Shown piece after piece: positions 9,087 through 18,082 of a stretch of 64,000 nucleotides of DNA. The position numbers and the translations under genes are program-made. The stretch covers positions 1 through 64,000 of the forward strand of contig NZ_AUAT01000006.1 in the NCBI RefSeq assembly GCF_000428865.1, written 5' to 3'. Source of the stretch: Eremococcus coleocola DSM 15696 (GTDB lineage: Bacteria; Bacillota; Bacilli; Lactobacillales; Aerococcaceae). Each line of letters starts with the position of its first letter. The first letter of the stretch is position 1. The notes beneath the pieces were generated by a model. It was not told the origin of the DNA and searched no databases. It was given only the letters and a program-made list of their open reading frames with translations.

Positions 9087-9944
9087 CTAAATATTTGCTT
9101 TTACACGAGCATAAAGATAACTTTGACTGACACTCTCTTTCAAAAACCTTTGTAAATCATTCATATTTATTTTACCAGGAAATAATAACTGATAATCACG
9201 GATATTCATATCGACCACTTCCCGCTTAGTCAACTGTTGACCACAGGGACAAAGTACTGTCTGACGTCCAACACTCAGAATTTTTTTATGACAATTTGGG
9301 CAAACTAAGCCAGGTACCATTCGGTTAAAATCTGATTTATGTTTAATTTCAAGAAATACCGGCTGTTTAATAGCATTCTTTGTAATCCAACTCTCAATAA
9401 TTTCTATTCTTCGTTCATTTTCATCCGCCATCTCCTTCATTTTTCTTACCATAAAACTTAGTTGATTACGTAAAAAATAATCGATTCCTAGATTATTTTG
9501 TCCTCTCACATAACAATCATCATTTATAAACACTAAATACGAAAGCAACTGACAGTCAATTTTGCTATTAATTAAGCTAGTTTCAATTTGATTGGTATCA
9601 CGTTTTAACTTAAAGAAAATATCTGGAATATGATAACCATCACTCCGAACTAAATGATCACCTGCAATCGTGAAATCATCCGCATAATTTTTGACATCTA
9701 ATATAAATAAATGACTGCCACAATTCAATAAGATATCTACTTCTAAATAATTAGAAAAACGGAACCAGATATTGGGATGAACCCTCCAATTAGTTGGGAT
9801 TAATCTTGACAAAATTGTCTCAAACTTCAACTCCCCCTCATACCCACTTTGAAGACGCAACAAGTGCTGACGTTCTTTTTTATTTAGATGGGAATGACGC
9901 TGTAGAGCTTCAAAATATTGTAACTCATAACTTTTTGTTTTCAT
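9087..9944 (-). CDS. NERD-domain protein with C-terminal zinc ribbon
   Basis: 285 residues. Residues about 33-150 form a nuclease-related domain (NERD): GYEGELKFETIL, EVDILL, FILDVKNY, with the acidic and lysine residues (E, D, D-x-K) of a PD-(D/E)xK-like core. The C-terminal third carries CPNCHKK and CPCGQ, a probable zinc ribbon. The RBS AGGAGG is 6 nt from the ATG. It stands alone between two repeat-rich intergenic regions. NERD proteins are assumed to act on DNA, but no specific role can be given; a nuclease role is inferred from the fold. Confidence 0.85.
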   Translation of the reverse strand: MKTKSYELQYFEALQRHSHLNKKERQHLLRLQSGYEGELKFETILSRLIPTNWRVHPNIWFRFSNYLEVDILLNCGSHLFILDVKNYADDFTIAGDHLVRSDGYHIPDIFFKLKRDTNQIETSLINSKIDCQLLSYLVFINDDCYVRGQNNLGIDYFLRNQLSFMVRKMKEMADENERRIEIIESWITKNAIKQPVFLEIKHKSDFNRMVPGLVCPNCHKKILSVGRQTVLCPCGQQLTKREVVDMNIRDYQLLFPGKINMNDLQRFLKESVSQSYLYARVKANI

Positions 9945-10075
9945 TTTATACCTCCTATTTATAAATACAAAATTTAAGACGAATTCCGTGTCCTAATTTT
10001 AAATTTAATAAAAGGTTGAGCTAAATTTTCTTTACTTATTGGGTTAGTCAAGAATATTTTCTTTGAAATAATAAC

Positions 10076-10230
10076 AAGTGTAGAAAATTTTTTAGTAAGT
10101 TCTTTACTTTAGGTTTTACTATGTAATTATTTCCTTACTCTGACTAAATCAAAGAATCTACAGCTATTTTTCCTCACTTAATACTAAACTAAAGAATTCC
10201 TTCCACACTTAGCATACAAGTATGGAATCC
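10076..10230. repeat. Degenerate copies of the 41-bp repeat family
   Basis: A stretch of about 30 bp (AGTGTAGAAAATTTTTTAG, then TAAGTTCTTTACTT) is almost identical to the leader of the array at 8630-8662. Further anchors TTTCCTTACT, TTTCCTCACTT and CTTCCACACTT follow at about 10130, 10169 and 10200. The stretch 9945-10353 holds these, two hairpins and no gene. Confidence 0.6.
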
Positions 10231-10252
10231 TCCTAATAGTTATTCCAAAAAT

Positions 10253-10278
10253 CATTCGAGTTTTTCAAAACTCGAATG
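10253..10278. terminator. Perfect 12-bp hairpin between NERD gene and pepF
   Basis: CATTCGAGTTTT and its exact complement with a 2-nt loop, flanked by A-rich and T-rich sequence. It could terminate transcription on either strand. Confidence 0.55.
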
Positions 10279-10308
10279 GTTTTCACCTATATTCAACTCC
10301 AAATAAAG

Positions 10309-10333
10309 AAGCTCCCCGCCAAACGGGGAGCTT
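10309..10333 (-). terminator. Terminator of pepF
   Basis: AAGCTCCCCG and CGGGGAGCTT with a 5-nt loop, 21 nt past the pepF stop and followed on the minus strand by a short T-rich stretch. Confidence 0.8.
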
Positions 10334-10353
10334 TCTATATATAATCCTACAAA

Positions 10354-12168
10354 CTATTTATTCTTCCGAATCAATTCTTCGAATTCGTTCAAGCGGCTTT
10401 CAAAGACATCCAAGGTATCATTGATGAATGTAGCTTGGGTCATGTCTACGCCAGCCGTCTTCATGGTTTCTACTGGATAGTCTGAGTTACCAGACTTCAA
10501 GAAGCCTTTATAGCTTTCCAAGACAGCAGTGTCGCCACTCAAGATCTTATCAGAGAAGGCAGTTGCGGCAGATAAACCAGTGGCATATTGAAAGACGTAA
10601 TAGTTGTAGTAGAAGTGTGGAATCCGAGACCATTCAAGGCCGATTAATTCGCCAGAATTTACAGCATCACCGTAATATTTTTCATTTAATTCACGATAAT
10701 TTTTGCTTAAGAAGTCGGCGGTTAAAGGTTGACCCTTAGCATCGGCTTGGTACATGAAGTGTTCGAATTCAGCAAATTGGGTTTGACGGAAGACGGTGCC
10801 TTTGACGCCATCCAAGAAGTGGTTCAAGACATATAATTTCACTTCTTCATTGTCAGCATATTTTTCTAATAAGTAAGCTGTCAATAAGTTTTCATTGGAG
10901 GTTGAAGCAATTTCCGCTAGGAAAATTGGGTATGAACCATATTCGTATGGTTGGTTATGATGGGTTAAGTATGAGTGGGCAGAGTGACCTAACTCATGAA
11001 TCAAGGTATACATTGAAGAAATGTTATCTTGCCAGTTCAACAAGATATAAGGGTTAGAATCATAAGTACCAGAAGAATAACCACCTGAGCGTTTACCCTT
11101 GTTTTCATACACATCGATCCACCGTTCGTCAAAAGCCTTTTGGATAATTTCTAAGTAGTCCTCACCCATTGGTTTCAAAGCTTCGAAGACGATTTCTTTA
11201 GCTTCTTCGAAGGTAAAGGTTACCGGTGGTTCACCTAATAATGGCGTATACAAGTCATACATTTCCATGTCATCTAGACCAAGGATTTCTTTCCGTAAAG
11301 CAGTATAACGGTGTAATAAATCTAAACGTTCATTGACCGTATCAACTAAAGTATCATAAACAGACTCTGGCACGGAGTTTGAGAATAAGGCAGCCGCGCG
11401 GGCAGATTCGAATTTATGTACTTTAGCATTGAAATTATTATGTTTAATTTCACCACTTAAAGTAGAGGCTAAAGTATTCTTGAATTGGTCATAGATTGAA
11501 TAGAATTTTTCAAAGGTATCTTTCCGTACGCGACGGTTGGATGATTCTAATAATTTACCATATAGACCATGAGTTAATTGAACTTTATTGCCTTCAGCGT
11601 CTTCCACTTCTGGGAAAACAAAGTCGGCATTGTTCAAGAATGAGAAAGTGTTAGCTGAAGCATTTAAAGCTTCAGAAGCTTGAGCTAAGATCAATTCCTC
11701 ATTTGGCGATAAGACATGGTCGCGACCTAAGGTTTCAACTTCCAAATAGTGCTTATAATCTTGTAAACGGGCATTTTCAGCGATGAAGCCGTCTAGTTTT
11801 TCCTGGGGAATCGCTAATAATTCGGGTGTTGAATAAGAAATTGTTTGACCAAATTCAGCATATAGTTGGGCAGCCTTGGCTTCCATTTCTTGATAATTGG
11901 CGTCGGTAGAGTCTTGGTCATGCTTCAAGTGCGCATAAACGTAGACATTAGACATTTTGCGCGCGATGGCAAAGATATCATCCAAGACCTTTGCTAATTG
12001 ATCAGCCGAATCTGCTAAAGTACCTTGGTAAGAAGCTAAACGCTCAAAAGAATCTTTAACTGCGGCAAAGTCCTTTTCTTGGTCAGCATCAGAGGCATAC
12101 ATGGTAGTTAAATCCCATTTATATTGTTCTTCAATTTGTTCACGTGTTACTACTTTATTTTCGGACAT
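10354..12168 (-). CDS. pepF: Oligoendopeptidase F
   Basis: Cytoplasmic M3-family zinc metallopeptidase that cleaves medium-length oligopeptides. The 604 residues match PepF. The zinc motif HELGHSAH is present in the C-terminal half, with the downstream glutamate in EIAST. Substrate could come from the Opp transporter encoded further on. It is downstream of coiA and mecA on the same strand, in the order known from Bacillus (spx-mecA-coiA-pepF), although a gap of 59 nt and an own RBS (AAAGGAGT) leave room for a separate promoter. Confidence 0.97.
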   Translation of the reverse strand: MSENKVVTREQIEEQYKWDLTTMYASDADQEKDFAAVKDSFERLASYQGTLADSADQLAKVLDDIFAIARKMSNVYVYAHLKHDQDSTDANYQEMEAKAAQLYAEFGQTISYSTPELLAIPQEKLDGFIAENARLQDYKHYLEVETLGRDHVLSPNEELILAQASEALNASANTFSFLNNADFVFPEVEDAEGNKVQLTHGLYGKLLESSNRRVRKDTFEKFYSIYDQFKNTLASTLSGEIKHNNFNAKVHKFESARAAALFSNSVPESVYDTLVDTVNERLDLLHRYTALRKEILGLDDMEMYDLYTPLLGEPPVTFTFEEAKEIVFEALKPMGEDYLEIIQKAFDERWIDVYENKGKRSGGYSSGTYDSNPYILLNWQDNISSMYTLIHELGHSAHSYLTHHNQPYEYGSYPIFLAEIASTSNENLLTAYLLEKYADNEEVKLYVLNHFLDGVKGTVFRQTQFAEFEHFMYQADAKGQPLTADFLSKNYRELNEKYYGDAVNSGELIGLEWSRIPHFYYNYYVFQYATGLSAATAFSDKILSGDTAVLESYKGFLKSGNSDYPVETMKTAGVDMTQATFINDTLDVFESRLNEFEELIRKNK

Positions 12169-12227
12169 GAATCCAACTCCTTTATTAAGTCTAATACATT
12201 AATATTAGCACAGATTTTAATCAAATG

Positions 12228-13259
12228 CTAAGAAAGTATATTCTTTAATAAATCCACAGCAGCCAGTACATAATCTACCATTAATTGATCTTGGTCAATC
12301 ACGAGACCACCCCCTTCAAGCCGTAAATAGTCCTTTTTCAATAATAAATGAAAAAATTCTAATGCACTCTGGTAGTCCCCTATCTTATAGTAATAGGCAT
12401 ACAGCCAGGCTAAAGTCAGCCAAGCCGGTTCTGCCGTTACCAATCCAATCCAGGCCTGGTCAAAGATCTGAGCCGGCAAGTCATCCAAGTTTAAGCCTAA
12501 ATGATAGAGAAAATTTATTAATCGACTTAAAGCCCGATTACGGATACCAAAACGTTTCTGATTAATGATTGACTGACCGGCAGGTTTAACTTTTAGAAAA
12601 TAGGGCTGACCTTTCCCTATGTCAGGCAAAAATTTTCCTTTCTTCAGACGACTAATAAAGTTGCGGCAAGAAATTTCCCAGAGATAAGACGCCTGGTCTC
12701 TGGGGAAAATCAAGCCCGGTACGGTTAAGACTTTTACTTGACGGTGGCTTAAATCCAAAGCCAACCAATAATAAGTTTTCCCTTGCTTGGCTAGACACCG
12801 CTTTAACCATGCCTTCAATTTTTTATCTTGAAAAACCATCTCACTCAAAAACCAAAAAGCTTGATAACCCGCTTGGTGATAGTTACTTTGACGATATAAT
12901 AAATCCTTGCGGCCAATTTTAGCATACTGAAACTCGAAAATTAAGCGATTATTAACCCGTAAATCAGCAATAAACTGTCCGCCTAAAACAGGCACTTCCA
13001 TTTGGGACAACAAGCCCATTTCTTTACAAAGAGACCACATAAATAATTTCGAAGCTTGGTGACCAACACTCTCCCCCAAATGCTTTTGACTTAAGTCTTG
13101 ACCACAAGGATAGGTATGCGCAAAAAAGGCCCGCCCTTTACGATTCCTTTTCCAGACTAAATTCTGCCCACAATGAGGACAATAAATTGGAGTTCCATCG
13201 GCCTTTCTGTAGTTCTGGGCGTAAACCAAGTCCCCATCCCCATTCAAACCAGCATACAT
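12228..13259 (-). CDS. coiA: Competence protein CoiA-like nuclease
   Basis: About 343 residues. The N-terminus has a zinc-binding YCPHCGQNL pair and FFAH. The middle carries the D-x-R...E-F-Q-x-A core (FIADLRV, LIFEFQYA), which places it in the CoiA family with a PD-(D/E)xK-like fold. CoiA is needed for processing or recombination of incoming DNA in competent streptococci and bacilli. The start at 13259 (MYAGLNGDG) has AGGGGGG at RBS distance; a start nine codons upstream lacks one. It lies between pepF and mecA. No DNA-uptake genes are visible here, so natural competence is not shown. Confidence 0.88.
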   Translation of the reverse strand: MYAGLNGDGDLVYAQNYRKADGTPIYCPHCGQNLVWKRNRKGRAFFAHTYPCGQDLSQKHLGESVGHQASKLFMWSLCKEMGLLSQMEVPVLGGQFIADLRVNNRLIFEFQYAKIGRKDLLYRQSNYHQAGYQAFWFLSEMVFQDKKLKAWLKRCLAKQGKTYYWLALDLSHRQVKVLTVPGLIFPRDQASYLWEISCRNFISRLKKGKFLPDIGKGQPYFLKVKPAGQSIINQKRFGIRNRALSRLINFLYHLGLNLDDLPAQIFDQAWIGLVTAEPAWLTLAWLYAYYYKIGDYQSALEFFHLLLKKDYLRLEGGGLVIDQDQLMVDYVLAAVDLLKNILS

Positions 13260-13507
13260 ATAGATCCCCCCTAATAATAAATACAATCATTAGTCAGAAA
13301 TCCTTTTTTAAATTTTTCATATTTATGCTTTTTCGCTTGGCTAAACAAGGTAGACTATAGCTGAAATTAAAGCAAGAAAGACTTTGCATGCAAGAAACCC
13401 CATCTCTATTAGATAAACTAAATGCTGCCAGCCACCGTAAGTTAAAGCTCTTGGACCATGACCTCTGGTAGTATTGTTTAAGATCGATTAACGTCGGTGG
13501 CAAGCTT

Positions 13508-13762
13508 GCTAAAAGCGCGGGTCAAGTCTTTATTGAAGGAATCCTTGCCAATGTTATGGTTAACATTACTATTCTGGGATCCATCCAGTTAAAGAAGTAA
13601 GCTGCGAAAATTATGTTTATCCTCGCTATCATTGCTTCTTTTGGCTTCTTCGGTTTTGAACACATGATTGCTAACTTTACCTATTTTCCCATGGCTTTCT
13701 TTACGGGTGGTCCGAGTCATTTATCTGATTTATCGATTCCTACAGCCCTTTTCCATTTGTAA
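13508..13762 (+). pseudogene. Relic of a formate/nitrite transporter
   Basis: On the plus strand a frame with an in-frame TAA reads VFIEGILANVMVNITILG, then AAKIMFILAI and FGFEHMIANFTYFPMAFF. The F-E-H-x-I-A-N segment is the FNT channel-family signature. The N-terminal half is missing and the C-terminus decays after about 13762; LGLNDDK near 13808 may be its original end. The gene is dead. Confidence 0.75.
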
Positions 13763-13849
13763 CTCAAGTTCGTATTCAAGTTCTATAATCAGTTGGTTCG
13801 CTTGTTAGGTTTAAATGATGACAAGATGGGGTGATCTTCCTTTCGGACG

Positions 13850-14130
13850 AGACAAACCGTTAATCCCTTGCGAAAGATATATCCTGCGCCAAGTCGCAAT
13901 CAGGAATGGATTATTTATCCCAAGTTCATTGGCCAGGGTTTGTTAGGAATTGACCCACCGCCTTATCTGTTAAGTATCCTTCATGTTGTATTTTTTAGCT
14001 AACGGTTTGTATCCAATCGTATCCGAAAGATATTCTACGACGACTTTCATTTTGAAATCTAAGCTATATTTAGCCATACAAAGACCCCCTAAAGTTGGAT
14101 TTTTTGGTCCAACTTTAGGGGGTCAGTACA
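13850..14130 (-). mobile_element. Relic of an IS3-family element (orfA start and terminal repeat)
   Basis: On the minus strand an ATG at 14077 opens MAKYSLDFKMKVVVEYL and continues as a broken HTH OrfA (LAKKYNMKDT, stop, QIRRWV, a further stop, ANELGI), typical of IS3/IS150-group first ORFs. The terminal sequence TGTACTGACCCCCTAAAG lies at 14113-14130 on that strand. No orfB or second end is present. Confidence 0.75.
14083..14124. repeat. 17-bp inverted repeat inside the IS3 end
   Basis: GACCCCCTAAAGTTGGA and its exact complement, separated by 8 nt. The outer arm is the terminal repeat of the IS relic. The hairpin probably served to block transcription entering the element, and it now lies between mecA and coiA. 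Confidence 0.8.
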
Positions 14131-14170
14131 CTATTAGAAATTAGGTCTTTCAAATGTTAAATTAATTTAG

Positions 14171-14908
14171 TTAAAATTTATCAGCAAAAAAAGTTATAGC
14201 ATCCGTCTTGCGGATTAACCGGCCATGTTCATGTAAATAAGCTTCAGATACAGTCACATCTTGACCATAATCAAACATTTTCAAAATAATCAAATGAAGT
14301 TGAGTATCATTTACCGTTTCAGACACCTCATCTAAGGCTAAATAATAGGATTCAGACATATAATATAGATTAGATGTCATATCATAATCAACCATATCTT
14401 TTGCTAAGCTAATAAAGTCATCAATCGTTTCAAAGCGAACAACAACATCCTCATTGGGTCTAAAATTCTCATTTTCTTCCAGGTCTGTCTCATTTAATTC
14501 TTCAGAAAACCCTTTTTTGAGATAGTCAACTAAATCAAAATTTTCTAGTTGCTCTTTATTTGACAATGACTCTTGATCTGTTTTATTAACGGATGGAGAG
14601 TCCTCTTTATCTTTCTGTTTAAAAAGATGATTCATCATATCTTCTGAGAAGAATTCCTCTGGATTTTCAAAGTTATTCCGAGATATATACAATTCTAAGC
14701 CTTTTTTATTCGGAATGACTTGAAACGTTACCGCTTCTGACTCGCGGAAATGTCGGTCAACATCAACTTCTTCCAAAATCGAATAAAAGAAACGCTCTAT
14801 ATTTTCTTGACCACTCACTAAGTCTAAGAAATTGACGCCCCTTTCATCTAAGTCAACCGCATCAATTGAGACTTTAATTAGATTGTCATTAATTCTTTCC
14901 ATTTCCAT
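14171..14908 (-). CDS. mecA: Adaptor protein MecA
   Basis: Adaptor that delivers substrates such as ComK or ComX-type regulators to the ClpC-ClpP protease. About 245 residues with the family N-terminus MEMERINDNLIKVSI, an acidic central linker (residues about 100-150) and the C-terminal ClpC-binding domain (VRFETIDDFISLAKDM, SSNLYYMSESYYL). I start at 14908, where GGAGGTG sits 6 nt upstream; the frame is open eight codons further without an RBS. A TATAAT box lies at 14937-14942 on the minus strand. Confidence 0.93.
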   Translation of the reverse strand: MEMERINDNLIKVSIDAVDLDERGVNFLDLVSGQENIERFFYSILEEVDVDRHFRESEAVTFQVIPNKKGLELYISRNNFENPEEFFSEDMMNHLFKQKDKEDSPSVNKTDQESLSNKEQLENFDLVDYLKKGFSEELNETDLEENENFRPNEDVVVRFETIDDFISLAKDMVDYDMTSNLYYMSESYYLALDEVSETVNDTQLHLIILKMFDYGQDVTVSEAYLHEHGRLIRKTDAITFFADKF

Positions 14909-15062
14909 CCATGTCACCTCCAAAGTTACCATCTTTATTATACCCTTTTTGAGTACCAGTAACTATTTTAATGTACTTTGAATTGTAACAGACTATAAAA
15001 TGAATGCAAGTCATACTTCCTATATCAAAATCAAGTCAAGAGAATAATAATCTGACAAAAAT

Positions 15063-15088
15063 AAAAAGCCTGGAGATCCAGGCTTTTT
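15063..15088 (-). terminator. Terminator of spx
   Basis: AAAAAGCCTGG and CCAGGCTTTTT with a 4-nt loop, just past the spx stop. Confidence 0.9.
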
Positions 15089-15109
15089 AATGATTTAAAT
15101 AAATAGTTC

Positions 15110-15508
15110 TTAGTCGTTTACCAAAGCTCTTGCACGTTGTAATTCACGAGCACGAACTGATCTAGGTAAGAAACGACGGATTTCATCTTCATTATAGCCA
15201 ATTTGAAGACGTTTTTCGTCGAGAATAATTGGACGACGGAGTAAACCTGGTTCATTTTGAACCATTGTAAAGAATTCATTCATTGGTAAGTCGCTTAACT
15301 CAACATCTAATTCTGAATAAGCTTTAGAACGTGTCGAAACGATATCTTCAGTACCATTTTCTGACATTTGTAAAATTTCTTTAATCTCATTCGCAGTCAA
15401 TGGATCAGTAAAAATGTTACGTTCTTCATATTCAATATTGTTTTCTTCAAGCCAAGAACGAGCTTTTCTGCAAGATGTACACGAAGGCGTTATGTATAAG
15501 GTTACCAT
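15110..15508 (-). CDS. spxA: Transcriptional regulator Spx
   Basis: 132 residues of the ArsC/Spx thioredoxin-like family. The redox switch C10-T-S-C13 is intact and the RRPIILD segment of the family follows. Spx binds the RNA polymerase alpha C-terminal domain and redirects transcription under disulfide stress; it is normally degraded by ClpXP. The neighbouring mecA encodes another Clp adaptor. A good sigma-A promoter lies upstream, leaving a leader of roughly 90 nt. Confidence 0.95.
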   Translation of the reverse strand: MVTLYITPSCTSCRKARSWLEENNIEYEERNIFTDPLTANEIKEILQMSENGTEDIVSTRSKAYSELDVELSDLPMNEFFTMVQNEPGLLRRPIILDEKRLQIGYNEDEIRRFLPRSVRARELQRARALVND

Positions 15509-15603
15509 AAAGGACCATCCCTTTCTTCTAAAGCAGCCAATGGCAAGTTACTCTTCCTCTTTCAAGGTCAAATAATATTCTAATCATCTTACTTATGGTC
15601 ACC

Positions 15604-15632
15604 ATTATACACTCATCTATACCGCTTATCAA
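15604..15632 (-). promoter_or_regulatory. Sigma-A promoter of spx
   Basis: Minus strand TTGATA, 17-nt spacer, TATAAT. The rest of 15509-15923 is AT-rich and without a gene. A TATACT near 15885 is a candidate -10 box for trpS but lacks a clear -35. Confidence 0.7.
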
Positions 15633-15923
15633 GGTATTTTCCCAAAAAATAAATTGTGGTTACTTCAAAAATAATTTTTTTAATCAATTTAAGTTTGAAA
15701 CCATTTTTAAAACACTATATTTATCGCTTTTAAAAATAGATATTAGGATTATTAATAATCATTTAAGATTAACTTATAAATAAAATTTTAATAAATTTGC
15801 ATTTAAACTTCACTAAAATTTCACAAATAATTCTTTTTATTCATATTTTTTTCTTGCTTGTTTTATTTTCAATGAAAAATAAGCTATACTAAGACATAAG
15901 AATCACGGAAATGAGGCCTTTAA

Positions 15924-16907
15924 ATGAAAGAAAACATCTTCTCCGGAGTGCAACCCTCTGGTATTCCTACAATTGGTAACTATATTGGCGCAATGAAAAG
16001 CTTTGTGGATTTACAAGACCAATATAATGCAACTTATTGTGTCGTGAACCAACATGCCATCACTGTTCCACAAGACCCAGAAAAATTAAGAAAAATGACC
16101 CGACAATTGGCAGCCCTTTATATTGCGCTCGGAGTAGACCCTAAGAAATCAACAATCTTTGTGCAATCTGATGTTCCTGCCCACGCACAATTAGCCTGGA
16201 TTATCCAATGTTTGACTGGTCTGGGTGAATTAGAACGAATGACCCAATTTAAGGATAAGTCAGCCAAAAATGAAACAGTCAATGCGGGATTATTAACTTA
16301 CCCTACTCTAATGGTTGGGGATATCGTCCTTTATAAGGCTAAATATGTCCCTGTCGGCGAAGATCAAAAACAACATATGGAATTGACCCGTAACTTTGTC
16401 GACCGTTTTAATAGCCGGTTTGGTGGTATTCTAGTTAAACCAGATATTATCACTCCTAAAGAAGGCGGCCGGATTATGAGTTTACAAGATCCAACCTCTA
16501 AGATGTCCAAATCTGACTCTAACCCTAAGGGCTTTATTTCATTGATGGATGAACCTAAGACAGTGGTTAAGAAAATCAAGTCAGCTATGACCGATTCTCT
16601 GGGTCAGGTTAACTATGATAAAGAAAATCAATCTGCAGTTTCGAATTTATTGGTTATTTACTCTAATCTTTCGGGGCAATCTATTGACCAACTCGTCGCC
16701 CAATATGACGGCAAAGGCTATGGTCAATTTAAAACGGATTTAGCCGATTTAGTGGCCAGCTTCCTAGAACCAATTCAAAGCAAGGTTAATCAATTAATGT
16801 CTTCTTCTGATTTAACAGATATCCTAAGCGAAGGGGCCAAGAAAGCCAGCCAAACTGCTAATGAAACACTGGCAGAAATCGAAGCAGCTGTTGGTTTACG
16901 CTATTAA
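15924..16907 (+). CDS. trpS: Tryptophanyl-tRNA synthetase
   Basis: Class I aminoacyl-tRNA synthetase of 327 residues. The HIGH-equivalent is PTIGNYIGA near the N-terminus, and SKMSKSD is the KMSKS loop. GVQPSG at the start is typical of TrpRS. The start is weakly placed behind GAGGCC. I saw no T-box leader upstream. It lies between the spx/mecA block and the opp genes as in Bacillus, but here the accessory region has separated it from opp. Confidence 0.96.
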   Translation: MKENIFSGVQPSGIPTIGNYIGAMKSFVDLQDQYNATYCVVNQHAITVPQDPEKLRKMTRQLAALYIALGVDPKKSTIFVQSDVPAHAQLAWIIQCLTGLGELERMTQFKDKSAKNETVNAGLLTYPTLMVGDIVLYKAKYVPVGEDQKQHMELTRNFVDRFNSRFGGILVKPDIITPKEGGRIMSLQDPTSKMSKSDSNPKGFISLMDEPKTVVKKIKSAMTDSLGQVNYDKENQSAVSNLLVIYSNLSGQSIDQLVAQYDGKGYGQFKTDLADLVASFLEPIQSKVNQLMSSSDLTDILSEGAKKASQTANETLAEIEAAVGLRY

Positions 16908-16946
16908 AGAAACACACGCTTATTAACTAATTTTATCACAGAAAAA

Positions 16947-16990
16947 AACCAGCTCCGGACCTTCTACCTATGGAGAATCCGGGACTGGTT
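16947..16990 (+). terminator. Terminator of trpS
   Basis: AACCAG-CCGGA and TCCGG-CTGGTT, with an inner TTCT/AGAA pair, 39 nt after the trpS stop. Confidence 0.7.
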
Positions 16991-17015
16991 ATTATTATAT
17001 CTAATATTATCTTCC

Positions 17016-17455
17016 TCAATTAGGAATCTCTTGTCCAATCCCTATTGCTTTTACTAGCATAAATAAAATTCCGAGTAAACCAAGACTTGTTAACCCACTC
17101 CTTAAATACCAAAGATATTGGATATAGGCTGAGTCAGTCCCTGCAATCGCAAAGACTCCTACTAAGACAGATACTAAGGCTAAGCTAGCTATTCCAGAGG
17201 AAAAAAGATTATAGCTAGACGGTAAAAATCTAGGGTGACTAAAGTATTTAATTTATTTCTTAATTGATAAAGTATTAAGTAAAAGATACCTGCTAGACTA
17301 GGATAGCTAAAAGCCCAAGTCATATAAACTGAAGCAACATTATGGGAAAAGTGACTATAAGCTTCATTAAATATTATTAAAACCACCGCTGCAGCAAAAT
17401 TACAAATCAAAGTACGCTTAAAAAAAAGCCTTCAGTTAGGGATTTATGGAAATCA
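17016..17455 (-). pseudogene. Frameshifted and 5'-truncated small membrane protein
   Basis: On the minus strand the frame ...KRTLICNFAAAVVLIIFNEA... gives two hydrophobic segments and stops at 17189. One frame over, the reading continues as SSGIASLALVSVLVGVFAIA and YLRSGLTSLGLLGILFMLV, ending at 17016. The switch lies in a TTTTTT run near 17195. Rejoined, the protein has four hydrophobic segments and about 140 residues. Frame-consistent sequence (KYDFHKSLTEGFFF) continues upstream to about 17455 with no start codon before sequence of different character begins, so the gene looks cut by the accessory region. Confidence 0.6.
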
Positions 17456-17458
17456 TAT

Positions 17459-17938
17459 TTAACTGATAGCCTTTAAGCGGTACAAAAGAAGAAACGACCA
17501 TACAAGAGTAAATATGCTCTTGTATGGTCGTTTTCTAATAATTGATGACCAAATGCCTCTAGGATCATTGTCCGGATTCGTATAACCTTTTGCACTTTCT
17601 TCAGTGCTTGGTAACAAATTAGGTTTCCACCCTTCCTTATTTTTTGCATAAACCAAAATAAAATCATGATTATCAGAAAACCATCTTGCATCATTAGCTC
17701 TTGTATGCTTTTTATGCCAAATGCAAGTATTAACAAAATTACTCCTTCCAAATATTTCATCGCAAAGGACTTTTAGATAATGCCCTTCGTCATCATCAAT
17801 ACTTATCCAAATACTTCCATCATCTGAAAGAAGGTTTCTAAATATTTCAAGCCTTGGTTTTATAAGTGATAACCATGTGGAATGTTCAAGGTTATCATCG
17901 TAATATTCAAATGCCGAACCAGTGTTATAAGGCGGGTC
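17459..17938 (-). pseudogene. Relic of a Mod-type adenine DNA methyltransferase
   Basis: The minus strand reads DPPYNTGSAFEYYDDN (catalytic motif IV), then WLSLIKPRLEIFRNLL, DDDEGHYLKVLCDEIFG, NTCIWHKKHTRANDARWFSD and LVYAKNKEGWKPNLLP, as in Mod subunits of type III and related R-M systems. A TGA stands immediately before the first D, the N-terminus is missing, and recognisable similarity ends near 17548, where the frame runs into a hairpin. No res gene is nearby. Confidence 0.85.
17492..17533. terminator. Perfect 17-bp hairpin at the end of the Mod relic
   Basis: AAACGACCATACAAGAG and its exact complement with an 8-nt loop. It may be the terminator of the lost operon or an element end. Confidence 0.65.
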
Positions 17939-18082
17939 TCAAAATCTTTCTATTTGGATACAATTTAATGCGTGAATTTTGTAACCATTATTTTAAAGTT
18001 TTGCACACTATTTTGTCATAACCATTAAAAGGTATAAAAAAAGACGATATTGCAATCGCATATCGTCTCGTACCTGTTATTA

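Noticed and set aside
13294-13503. 69-codon minus-strand frame beside coiA
   Set aside because: It lies opposite degraded sequence, has no RBS and no family features.
15595-15783. 62-codon plus-strand frame upstream of trpS
   Set aside because: AT-rich composition only, overlaps the spx promoter, no RBS.
15780-15923. T-box leader for trpS
   Set aside because: No T-box consensus (TGGNACCGCG) or antiterminator hairpin found.
17459-17760. Two minus-strand frames of 65 and 95 codons as separate genes
   Set aside because: One is the tail of the Mod relic, the other an out-of-frame reading of the same region.
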